10,908 nucleotides of DNA from Candidatus Omnitrophota bacterium (GTDB lineage Bacteria > Omnitrophota > Gorgyraeia > DTHP01): NCBI GenBank assembly GCA_023818555.1, contig JAMWCG010000018.1:1-10908 (forward strand). The letters run 5' to 3'. The translations under genes and the position numbers were made by a program. Under the pieces are notes generated by a model. It saw only the letters and a list, made by a program, of their open reading frames with translations. It was not told the origin of the DNA and ran no database searches. Positions 1 to 5,504 of the stretch are shown here, piece after piece; within the stretch, counting starts at the first letter, position 1, and every line of letters starts with the position of its first letter.

Positions 1-1
1 T

Positions 2-157
2 CCTGTGGTTCTCTGTAAAACCATTTTTCTAAGAGGGACTCCCCGGAAGGGAATTATTTTTGTAGAAGAACTGGGGAAGGAGGAGACCATCTTTGCTGAA
101 GTTTTAAAAGAGGCGAGGGATAAGGGAATTATTTTACGGAGAAGTTTGCGATGTTGA
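2..157 (+). CDS. 3' end of an unrecognised gene (partial)
   Basis: The second reading frame is open from the window edge to a TGA at 155-157, giving the last 51 residues of a protein whose beginning lies outside the window. The fragment looks like normal soluble protein: a basic turn with a GTPRKG sequence, a short hydrophobic strand (IIFVEEL), an amphipathic helix (ETIFAEVLKEARDKG) and a basic end. Its stop overlaps the start of the SET-domain gene by 7 bases, which suggests the two genes are co-transcribed and translationally coupled. I do not recognise the family, and no function is proposed. Coding status rests on the open frame, the overlap and the alternating strand/helix composition. 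Confidence 0.55.
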   Translation, partial: PVVLCKTIFLRGTPRKGIIFVEELGKEETIFAEVLKEARDKGIILRRSLRC

Positions 158-681
158 GACATTCTTATCTTATTAAAAAAGCAAAGATTGCGAAGTCGCC
201 TATTTCCGGAAGAGGAGTATTTGCTAAGGAATTGATTAAAAAAGGAGAGATTATTGCTGTGTGGGGAGGGGATATTGTTACGGAGAAGGAACTGAAGAGT
301 CTTTCCCGCAAAGGATTTCCTGCAGTTTATCATTATGCCACCCAGATTGCTGAAGGTTTCTATCTCATTTCTGACCGGAGAGGAAAGTTTTTGGAGGACG
401 ATGATTATTTTAACCACAGTTGCCAACCCAATGCAGGGATAAAAGGGCATCTGGTTATGGTGGCCATGAGGGATATAAAACCAGGGGAGGAAATTACCTA
501 TGACTATGCGATGACGGATGCAGGATTTAAATACAGTTTTAAATGCAGTTGCGGAATGAATAACTGTCGTAAAATAATCACCTCCTATGATTGGAAGAAA
601 AAATATCTTCAGAGAAAATACCGTAATTTCTTCTCTTGGTTTGTTGAGGAGAAGATAAAAAAGTTAAGGAGGAGAAGATGA
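151..681 (+). CDS. SET-domain protein-lysine methyltransferase with post-SET zinc motif
   Basis: A 176-residue, probably cytoplasmic protein expected to transfer methyl groups from S-adenosylmethionine to lysine side chains; the substrate is unknown. The SET landmarks are in order: GRGVF at 20-24, the cofactor-binding NHSCQPN at 88-94, and GEEITYDY at 112-119 with the catalytic-type tyrosines. A post-SET CxCG...NC follows at 132-139. C91 of NHSC plus C132, C134 and C139 would form the post-SET zinc site. The C-terminus (about 141-176) is a lysine/arginine-rich tail ending in four arginines, which could bind nucleic acid or an acidic partner. No signal peptide is visible. A GGAG at 138-141 lies 9 bases before the ATG, supporting this start. 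The gene overlaps the upstream frame by 7 bases and its stop codon overlaps the next micro-ORF (ATGA). Family assignment is firm; histone-like, ribosomal or other targets are guesses. Confidence 0.93.
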   Translation: MLRHSYLIKKAKIAKSPISGRGVFAKELIKKGEIIAVWGGDIVTEKELKSLSRKGFPAVYHYATQIAEGFYLISDRRGKFLEDDDYFNHSCQPNAGIKGHLVMVAMRDIKPGEEITYDYAMTDAGFKYSFKCSCGMNNCRKIITSYDWKKKYLQRKYRNFFSWFVEEKIKKLRRRR

Positions 682-731
682 GTGCAATTAGTTTGGCGAT
701 TTTAACCCGGCGGTCTGTGGAGGGGGTCTAA
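678..731 (+). CDS. 17-codon micro-ORF coupled to the SET gene (leader peptide or gene remnant)
   Basis: This short frame reads MSAISLAILTRRSVEGV followed by TAA. It has the hallmarks of a translated start: a strong AAGGAGG at 667-673 placed 4 bases before the ATG, and an ATGA overlap with the SET stop codon. Such a signal normally opens a full-length gene, yet this frame ends after 17 codons. About 25 bases on, a different forward frame stays open for roughly 30 codons without a recognisable protein. The frame could be a regulatory leader, a real micro-protein, or the start of a gene broken by frameshift. Sequence alone does not separate these. Confidence 0.35.
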   Translation: MSAISLAILTRRSVEGV

Positions 732-792
732 TTCTCTTCTTCTAACGCAAAAATTCATAAGGTGGGGTATCAATGAGGATAGTTTTTCTGTT

Positions 793-820
793 TTGTTTTA
801 GGATAAGGTTATGGTAAAAT
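793..820 (+). promoter_or_regulatory. Putative sigma70-type promoter for the 854-2704 genes (TG-extended -10)
   Basis: A -10 element TAAAAT lies at 815-820, preceded by the extended-promoter TG at 812-813. A weak -35 TTGTTT sits at 793-798 with a 16-base spacer. Transcription would begin near 827, leaving a leader of about 27 bases that contains the AAGGAG ribosome site at 841-846 before the ATG at 854. The rest of the 682-853 gap shows no hairpin or RNA-gene structure that I can recognise. The promoter call is supported by a near-identical arrangement at 2711-2739. Confidence 0.55.
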
Positions 821-853
821 TGTTAAATAAAAATGTAAGAAAGGAGAAGAGAG

Positions 854-1135
854 ATGGAAGAAAAATTGAGTTATGAAGAGTTTATCCGCAAGGCAATTAT
901 GACTTTACGCCGGCCAGGCTATCGGGGGATTCATTCTGTATACTCCGGATTCAATGAAGCCTTCAGGAAGTATTTTGCTGGTGTTGACCCGGTAAAAATA
1001 ACCAACCAGTTAGCTAAAGAGGGGAAGCTGGTGGTCAGGCCGGTAAAAGGAGGAGTGATGCTTTATCTCCCCGAGGATGTTACCGGGGGAAGGATGAGTG
1101 GGGAAGAGGCACTAAAGAAGATGGGACTGGAATAG
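854..1135 (+). CDS. Small hypothetical protein, possibly winged-helix
   Basis: A 93-residue soluble protein that I do not recognise by family. It starts with an ATG 7 bases after AAGGAG (841-846), and it is the first gene after the promoter at 793-820. Residues 5-20 look like a helix. Residues 34-60 read as two helices with a turn (FNEAFRKYFAGVDPVKITNQLAKEGKL, in part), followed by a strand-turn-strand (LVVRPVKGGVMLYL, about 59-72). Helix-turn-helix followed by a two-stranded hairpin is what a small winged-helix fold looks like, so nucleic-acid binding is a reasonable guess but only a guess. There are no membrane segments, no cysteines and no catalytic motif. Together with the 181-aa protein and the macro-Nudix gene it forms a three-gene unit. 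Confidence 0.8.
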   Translation: MEEKLSYEEFIRKAIMTLRRPGYRGIHSVYSGFNEAFRKYFAGVDPVKITNQLAKEGKLVVRPVKGGVMLYLPEDVTGGRMSGEEALKKMGLE

Positions 1136-1168
1136 AGTTATTTTGGCGAGAGAAGAGGAGTTTACTCC

Positions 1169-1714
1169 ATGCAAAAGATTATTTTGCTGTCCCGGGAAAT
1201 GGATAGGGATACGCTCTTACTTTTAGAGGAGCGTGGACTGATTAGATTACTGCGTCCTCCAGCAGAATTATATAGATATAGAGAGAATGGTTCTCGGGTT
1301 GAGGAGATTTATTCCAGTGCTCCCCGCTTTGGGACACACAAGTTAATCTGTGTCGTTCTTAATACTCAGGAAATAATACTCAATGTGCATCCCGATAACG
1401 AAGATTTCATTCTGCTCAGTGCAGACCACCTTATTTTTAAACCACTCTATTTAGTTCTTGCCCTGCATAAATATAAATCCTTAAAAAGGAAAATAGAGGA
1501 TAGGCAGTTAAGTGAAAAAGATTTCATTGCTCTTAGATTGAGATATAATCAACCTCTCACGAGTGTATTTACTTTGCTTAAAGATACTGTCCACGCTGAG
1601 GTCACGCCAAAGGGGAGAGGGAGACCTCCCATTTTTTTTGTTACTGAACCAAGCAAACTTATTTCCTATTCTCTAAACCTTAAGGGATATAAATTATTTA
1701 TAGAACACAAGTAA
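1169..1714 (+). CDS. Hypothetical protein with an RGRP (AT-hook/wing-like) motif
   Basis: A 181-residue protein of unknown family. AGGAG at 1156-1160 lies 8 bases before the ATG. The N-terminal part (1-75) alternates helix and strand; the middle (80-128) is rich in leucine and lysine and helical; the C-terminal part contains KGRGRPP at 148-154 followed by a hydrophobic strand IFFVTE. R-G-R-P is the core of an AT-hook, but a GRGRP stretch followed by aromatic/hydrophobic residues and T-E is also common in the wing hairpin of bacterial winged-helix regulators, which fits the context better. DNA binding is therefore an inference. A tiny inverted repeat, GGAG-TTTA-CTCC at 1157-1168, covers the ribosome site and could lightly tune translation. 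The gene is followed after 12 bases by the macro-Nudix gene. Confidence 0.78.
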   Translation: MQKIILLSREMDRDTLLLLEERGLIRLLRPPAELYRYRENGSRVEEIYSSAPRFGTHKLICVVLNTQEIILNVHPDNEDFILLSADHLIFKPLYLVLALHKYKSLKRKIEDRQLSEKDFIALRLRYNQPLTSVFTLLKDTVHAEVTPKGRGRPPIFFVTEPSKLISYSLNLKGYKLFIEHK

Positions 1715-1726
1715 GCCAGAGATTAA

Positions 1727-2704
1727 ATGAGAGGAGAAGAGAAAAAAAGAGATTGTGAGAAGGAGATGAAAATAAATAATTGCAAAATAGAGATAGTGAG
1801 GGGAGATATTACGGAGTTAAAAGTAGATGCTCTTGTTAATCCGGCAAACAATAGATTGATTATGGGAGGAGGCGTGGCAGGAGCCATTAAGAAAAAAGGG
1901 GGTAGAGTAATAGAAGAGGAGGCAATGAGCAAGGGGCCGATTAAAATAGGAGAAGCGATTTATACCTCCGCGGGAGAACTCCCGGCTAAGTTTGTAATCC
2001 ATAGCGCAACTATGGGTATGGATTTTAAGACCGATGAAGATAAAATTCGTTCAGCCTGTGAGAAGGCTTTAGAATTGGCGGAGGAACTGAAGATAAAATC
2101 ACTGGCGTTTCCGGCCTTAGGTTGTGGTGTGGGAGAATTTTCCTATGAGGAGGCAGGAAAGATTATGACCCAGGCAGTATATAAGCATCTGGTGAGAAAA
2201 AGCTCCTGCATAGAAAGAATAATCTTCTGTCTCTATGAGCAAGAAGCTTACCAAATTTTTGCGCGCATAGTTAAGGAGACCTTGGAGAATATAGAGAGAA
2301 AAGTTAGAAATAGTCCTTTGGTGACCGTGGATGTGATTATTGAATCAAAAGGAGGAATAGTTTTGATCAAGAGAAGAAATCCTCCTTTTGGCTGGGCGCT
2401 TCCGGGAGGTTTTGTAGATTATGGAGAGAGTCTGGAGGAGGCGGTGATGCGGGAAGCAAAGGAAGAGACCGGACTTGAGTTGAAGAATCTTGTGCAATTT
2501 CATACTTATTCTTCTCCGGAACGCGACCCCCGTTTTCACACAGTTTCTACAGTTTACATTGCTCAGGCAGAGGGAAAGCCTCGCGCGGATACAGATGCGC
2601 AGGAGGTTAAGATATTCTCTCTTGAAGAATTGAGAAAAATTGATTTTGCTTTTGACCATGCGAAGATTATTCACGATTATCTGAGAGAATATAAAAAGAT
2701 TTGA
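1727..2704 (+). CDS. Macro domain-Nudix hydrolase fusion (ADP-ribose processing)
   Basis: A 325-residue fusion. Residues about 17-185 form a macro domain: GDIT at 26-29, NPANN at 38-42, the glycine loop GGGVAGAI at 47-54 and GCGVG at 132-136. Such domains bind ADP-ribose or remove it from proteins or O-acetyl-ADP-ribose. Residues about 199-320 form a Nudix hydrolase with an intact Nudix box (G228, E234, R242, E243, E246, E247, G249). The NPPFGWALPGGFVDYGE stretch closely resembles ADP-ribose pyrophosphatases of the archaeal MJ1149 type, which split ADP-ribose into AMP and ribose 5-phosphate. One polypeptide could thus release and then degrade ADP-ribose. The start is uncertain: ATG 1727 lacks a clear ribosome site. 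ATG 1766 (M14) fits usual macro N-termini, but its AAGGAG abuts the codon. Domain calls are firm; exact substrate is inferred. Confidence 0.92.
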   Translation: MRGEEKKRDCEKEMKINNCKIEIVRGDITELKVDALVNPANNRLIMGGGVAGAIKKKGGRVIEEEAMSKGPIKIGEAIYTSAGELPAKFVIHSATMGMDFKTDEDKIRSACEKALELAEELKIKSLAFPALGCGVGEFSYEEAGKIMTQAVYKHLVRKSSCIERIIFCLYEQEAYQIFARIVKETLENIERKVRNSPLVTVDVIIESKGGIVLIKRRNPPFGWALPGGFVDYGESLEEAVMREAKEETGLELKNLVQFHTYSSPERDPRFHTVSTVYIAQAEGKPRADTDAQEVKIFSLEELRKIDFAFDHAKIIHDYLREYKKI

Positions 2705-2710
2705 AGATAA

Positions 2711-2739
2711 TTGACACACTTTTTATTTTATGATAAAGT
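2711..2739 (+). promoter_or_regulatory. Strong sigma70-type promoter of the large downstream operon
   Basis: A perfect -35 TTGACA at 2711-2716 is separated by exactly 17 bases from TAAAGT at 2734-2739. A TG at 2731-2732 makes an extended -10, as in the promoter at 793-820. Transcription would start near 2746, only about 19 bases before the preferred ATG at 2765, leaving room for the AGGGGGG ribosome site at 2752-2758. It lies 6 bases after the macro-Nudix stop with no terminator visible between, so read-through from upstream is possible. All genes from here to 10888 follow with gaps of 15 bases or less. Confidence 0.75.
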
Positions 2740-2764
2740 ATAAAAATAGAAAGGGGGGATGAGA

Positions 2765-3019
2765 ATGAAGAGTAAGAAAGATAAAGAATTGAGCGATGGA
2801 TTATTAAGGTTAGAAAGACTTCTCAGAAAAACCATCTTTAATTCCCAGGAATTTAAAGAATTGCGCGAAAAGATAGAAGAGCAAGGCCTGGAGCTTCAGG
2901 TTCTGCTGATAGTCATGGCTAAAGAGAATCTCCCAAAAGAGAATTTGCATAAGAGAGCTGTCTTTAAACTTTCTGATAAAGATAAGGAGTTTTTTAAAAA
3001 ACACGGAATAAAATGGTAA
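2765..3019 (+). CDS. Small basic helical hypothetical protein
   Basis: An 84-residue, lysine- and glutamate-rich protein of no family I recognise. It is predicted by eye to be mostly helical: a charged N-terminus, amphipathic helices at about 8-22 and 26-42, a short hydrophobic core (LELQVLLIVMA, about 41-51) and a basic tail ending KKHGIKW. The hydrophobic patch is too short and interrupted for a confident membrane span. The ATG at 2765 is preferred over the in-frame ATG at 2759 because the G-rich ribosome site ends directly against the earlier one, whereas 2765 has 6 bases of spacing. It is the first gene after the 2711-2739 promoter and lies 15 bases before the ferredoxin gene, so a link to the ferredoxin is possible but unproven. 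Confidence 0.72.
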   Translation: MKSKKDKELSDGLLRLERLLRKTIFNSQEFKELREKIEEQGLELQVLLIVMAKENLPKENLHKRAVFKLSDKDKEFFKKHGIKW

Positions 3020-3034
3020 AAAGGAGGAGATAAG

Positions 3035-3223
3035 ATGATTGCTAAGATTAATCCTGATTTATGTATTGGTTGTGAACTCTGTACGCAGACCTGTCCGGAG
3101 GTCTTTTTTATGGACGGTGATAAAGCAAAGGTAAAAACCAACCCTGTTCCCAAAAATGTAGAGGATACTTGTCGCCAAGCAAAAGAAGATTGTCCCGTAG
3201 AGGCAATTACTATTGAGGAATAA
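3035..3223 (+). CDS. Single-cluster [4Fe-4S] ferredoxin
   Basis: A 62-residue soluble electron carrier. The cluster ligands are C10, C13 and C16 (CIGCELC) plus C53 in the DCPVEAI motif. Two further cysteines, C20 and C46, occupy the positions that form a disulfide in the single-cluster ferredoxins of Thermotoga and Pyrococcus. The length (about 60 aa) and the F24-F25/acidic segment also match that type rather than the two-cluster clostridial type, because the second CxxCxxC is missing. A textbook AAGGAGG at 3021-3027 precedes the ATG by 7 bases. No redox enzyme is encoded nearby, so its partner is unknown. Sitting between a small basic protein and a sensor kinase operon, it may simply be co-transcribed. 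Family assignment is secure. Confidence 0.95.
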   Translation: MIAKINPDLCIGCELCTQTCPEVFFMDGDKAKVKTNPVPKNVEDTCRQAKEDCPVEAITIEE

Positions 3224-3225
3224 AG

Positions 3226-3306
3226 ATGGGACTTCCCCGAAAACTGAAAACCCGGCGCTGGAGAAAAAGGCGTTCGGGTAAACCGCACCGCCAGAAGAAG
3301 AGTTAG
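3226..3306 (+). CDS. 26-aa Arg/Lys-rich micro-protein
   Basis: A short frame begins 2 bases after the ferredoxin stop and ends 4 bases before the kinase start. It encodes 26 residues of which about 14 are Lys, Arg or His, with a single tryptophan at position 12 (MGLPRKLKTRRWRKRR at the start, then SGKPHRQKKS). GAGGA at 3215-3219 is 6 bases from the ATG, and the kinase gene has only a weak site of its own, so translation of this frame could feed the kinase start. Size and composition resemble tiny ribosome-associated proteins such as bTHX of Thermus, including an MG start, a TRR..W pattern and a basic tail, but the alignment is too short to call homology. An RNA- or ribosome-binding role is inference. 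The alternative is a non-coding spacer with accidental coding look. Confidence 0.6.
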   Translation: MGLPRKLKTRRWRKRRSGKPHRQKKS

Positions 3307-3310
3307 CTTT

Positions 3311-5131
3311 ATGGTTGCCAAAAGGATGTCCCGCAAGGAAAAAGGATATCTGAGGTATGAAACTGTGCTGGAGGTTACCTCATGGTGGGGGCTTTTGTTT
3401 ATCTCTTGGGTGATTAAGTGGTTTTATGCCCAAAATGCTGAATTGCCTTTTCTCTATCTGATTATCCTCAGTCTGGCGATGGCGGGTCTGCTAATTTTTC
3501 GTCTCTTGCCTCCTCATTTAAAGCAGGAAAGAAGAATTTATCTCTGGTGTCTTCTCTTTATTACTTCTGTTTTGGTGTTTGAGCATTTTACGGGAGGGGC
3601 GGAGAGCCCTTTTTGGTTTCTCTATCTTTTACCCTTGGTTGTTTCCACCGCATTTTTTAGCCATCTCTCCAGTTCTCTTTCCCTCCTTTTCATTATTTAT
3701 ATTCTCATTATTCTTGATACAGTTTTGGTAAATAAAGAGTTTACTTTCCCGATTATAAGAACCTGCTTTATTAAATTTATAGGTTTGGGTTTCGTGAGCT
3801 TCTTTACCCATTTTCTTAACCGCGAGGCGATAAAGATAAAGAAAGAGCTTATCCATGCCTATGACTCGCTCAGGGAGAAGCAGGGTGAGATAGAAAAGAT
3901 AAATACTGAACTCCGGAGCCAGAGAGAAATCCTTCTCCAGACAACCACCGAATTACAGAGGGCAAATGAATATTTGAAAAAACTTTCCCAGATAAAGAGT
4001 GATTTTGTCTCGGTAGTCTCCCACGAGTTACGCACACCCCTAACTTCTATAAGGGAGAGCATCTCCCTTATTTTGGATGGAGAAGCGGGAGAGATAAATT
4101 CAGAACAGATGAAATTTTTAAGGATTGCAGAAAAGAATGTTGAGCGGTTAACCAATCTGATAAACGATATTCTTGACTTTTCTAAATTAGAATCAGGTGG
4201 GGCAAGTCTCAATCCCCGGCGGACTAATCTTAATCAAGTTGTGCAGATTGTCTATGAAGCAATGTATCCTGCTATTCAGGATAAGTCGATAGAAGTAAAG
4301 ATGGAATTGAGTCCTGAATTACCGGAGAGCTGGATGGACCCGGAGAAGATAAATCAGGTACTTACCAATATGTTAAGTAATGCACTAAAGTTTACACCTG
4401 TAGGGGGAACAATCTGGATAAGAACCAGACCACTTTTGCGGGAGGGTAAAGAAGAGATAGAGGTTTCGGTAAGAGATACCGGACCGGGAATTGCCCAGGA
4501 AGATATTCCCAAACTTTTTACCCCCTTTTCCCAATTGGCTTCGCCCCTCACCCGGAAAAGTGGCGGAACCGGGTTAGGTCTGGCGATTTGTAAAAATATT
4601 GTAGAATTGCACGGAGGTAATATTGGGGTGGAATCAGAGGTGGGGAAGGGAAGTGAGTTTTATTTTCGTATTCCGGTATATAAGAAAAATATTGAATTAA
4701 ATTTCATTCTTGATGAAGAGATAAATAAATATAAAATTCACCATGTAAGTTTTTCGCTTATCCTCCTCCGGATTCAAAAATGTGAGGAATTGAGAAAGAG
4801 TTTATGGGATAAGGAATGGGAAGTGCTCAACCAGCGAATAGAAGAAGTAATTAGACGCACTGTGCGCGGACCAAAGGATAGGATTTCCCATTACCAGGAG
4901 GGGGAATTTCTGGCGGTAATTGCCGAGACAAATAGGGAGGGAGCACTTAAGATTGTAGAGCGTATAAATGAAGCGGTAGGGAAGGATGAGGAGATAAAAA
5001 AAATCTCTTCTCTTTTTCTTGATGCGGGGATTGCTGTGTATCCGGAGGAGGCTGAAAAGAAAGAGACCTTACTTTCTAAAGCAGAGGAGGAACTCCTGGA
5101 GAAGAATTTGATTAAGAAGGAGGAGAAATAA
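3311..5131 (+). CDS. Membrane sensor histidine kinase with C-terminal degenerate GGDEF domain
   Basis: A 606-residue inner-membrane kinase. About six hydrophobic segments (roughly 22-40, 45-64, 77-91, 101-116, 121-140, 150-168) form an integral-membrane sensor with no obvious extracytoplasmic domain. A charged coiled-coil linker (about 172-230) leads to HisKA with the phospho-acceptor H238 in SHELRTPL. The HATPase domain has an N-box (NMLSNALK, N357), G1 (DTGPGI, 389-394), an F-box (KLFTPF) and G2 (GGTGLGLAI, 418-426), all intact. Residues about 470-600 look like a diguanylate-cyclase fold: FSLILLRI, then EGEFLAVIAE with regular helices, then DAGIAVYPEEAEKKETLLSKAEEEL. However, the RYGGDEF signature is HYQEGEF (527-533), so cyclase activity should be lost. 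It lies immediately before two receiver proteins, its likely targets. The stimulus is unknown. The start has a poor ribosome site and may be coupled to 3226-3306. Confidence 0.93.
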   Translation: MVAKRMSRKEKGYLRYETVLEVTSWWGLLFISWVIKWFYAQNAELPFLYLIILSLAMAGLLIFRLLPPHLKQERRIYLWCLLFITSVLVFEHFTGGAESPFWFLYLLPLVVSTAFFSHLSSSLSLLFIIYILIILDTVLVNKEFTFPIIRTCFIKFIGLGFVSFFTHFLNREAIKIKKELIHAYDSLREKQGEIEKINTELRSQREILLQTTTELQRANEYLKKLSQIKSDFVSVVSHELRTPLTSIRESISLILDGEAGEINSEQMKFLRIAEKNVERLTNLINDILDFSKLESGGASLNPRRTNLNQVVQIVYEAMYPAIQDKSIEVKMELSPELPESWMDPEKINQVLTNMLSNALKFTPVGGTIWIRTRPLLREGKEEIEVSVRDTGPGIAQEDIPKLFTPFSQLASPLTRKSGGTGLGLAICKNIVELHGGNIGVESEVGKGSEFYFRIPVYKKNIELNFILDEEINKYKIHHVSFSLILLRIQKCEELRKSLWDKEWEVLNQRIEEVIRRTVRGPKDRISHYQEGEFLAVIAETNREGALKIVERINEAVGKDEEIKKISSLFLDAGIAVYPEEAEKKETLLSKAEEELLEKNLIKKEEK

Positions 5132-5132
5132 G

Positions 5133-5504
5133 ATGGGGAAGAAGATTTTAGTGGTGGACGATGAGGAGGATGTTCGGGAGATAATTAAAGCAAGACTGAT
5201 TGCTCAGGGTTACGATGTGCTTACTGCAGAAGAAGGGATGTCTGCCTTGGCGATTGCGCGGAGAGAAAAGCCTGATTTAGTTATTTTAGATGTGATGATG
5301 CCCAATATGGATGGTTATACTACCCTGCGGGAACTGCGTAAGGATAGGGAGGTAGGGAAAACTCCGGTGATCATTCTTTCCGTAAAGGAAAAAGATAAGA
5401 TGGAGGATATCTTTTATTTCCAGAATATTTCCGATTATATTGAAAAGCCATTTGAAAGCGAAGAGCTCATCAGAAAGGTTAAACAGGTTTTGGGAGAGAG
5501 GTAA
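5133..5504 (+). CDS. Single-domain (CheY-like) response regulator
   Basis: A 123-residue protein that is one receiver domain and nothing else. All active-site positions are present: the acidic pair D9-D10, phospho-acceptor D53 in LDVMMP, S83 at the switch serine/threonine position, and K105 before P106. With no output domain it must act by contacting another protein or as a phosphate shuttle in a relay. Its gene starts 1 base after the kinase stop, with AAGGAGG at 5117-5123 inside the kinase end, so the kinase at 3311-5131 is the obvious phosphodonor. Its own stop overlaps the next start (TAATG). I see no chemotaxis genes around it, so a motor target is not indicated. Confidence 0.94.
   Translation: MGKKILVVDDEEDVREIIKARLIAQGYDVLTAEEGMSALAIARREKPDLVILDVMMPNMDGYTTLRELRKDREVGKTPVIILSVKEKDKMEDIFYFQNISDYIEKPFESEELIRKVKQVLGER

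Noticed and set aside
682-853. Possible small RNA, terminator or attachment site in the largest gap
   Set aside because: No GC-rich hairpin followed by a T-run, no direct repeat pair and no tRNA-like fold was found; only the micro-ORF and the promoter are supported.
1157-1168. GGAG-TTTA-CTCC mini hairpin over the ribosome site, as a riboswitch or thermosensor
   Set aside because: A 4-5 bp stem is too short and isolated to be called a regulatory RNA; it is mentioned only in the gene entry.
151-2704. Toxin-antitoxin or phage-defence island (SET plus macro domain)
   Set aside because: No ADP-ribosyltransferase toxin, nuclease, protease effector, integrase or mobile-element boundary is visible, so the defence reading has no direct support.
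2345-2719. 124-codon open frame on the minus strand over the Nudix half
   Set aside because: The opposite strand encodes a complete Nudix box, and no ribosome site or family supports the antisense frame.
2896-3336. 146-codon open frame on the minus strand
   Set aside because: It runs antisense across the 84-aa gene, the ferredoxin and the 26-aa frame; the ferredoxin is certain, and the antisense translation shows no recognisable domain.
5133-5504. CheY chemotaxis regulator
   Set aside because: The domain is CheY-like, but no cheA, cheW, receptor or flagellar gene is present and a dedicated kinase precedes it.
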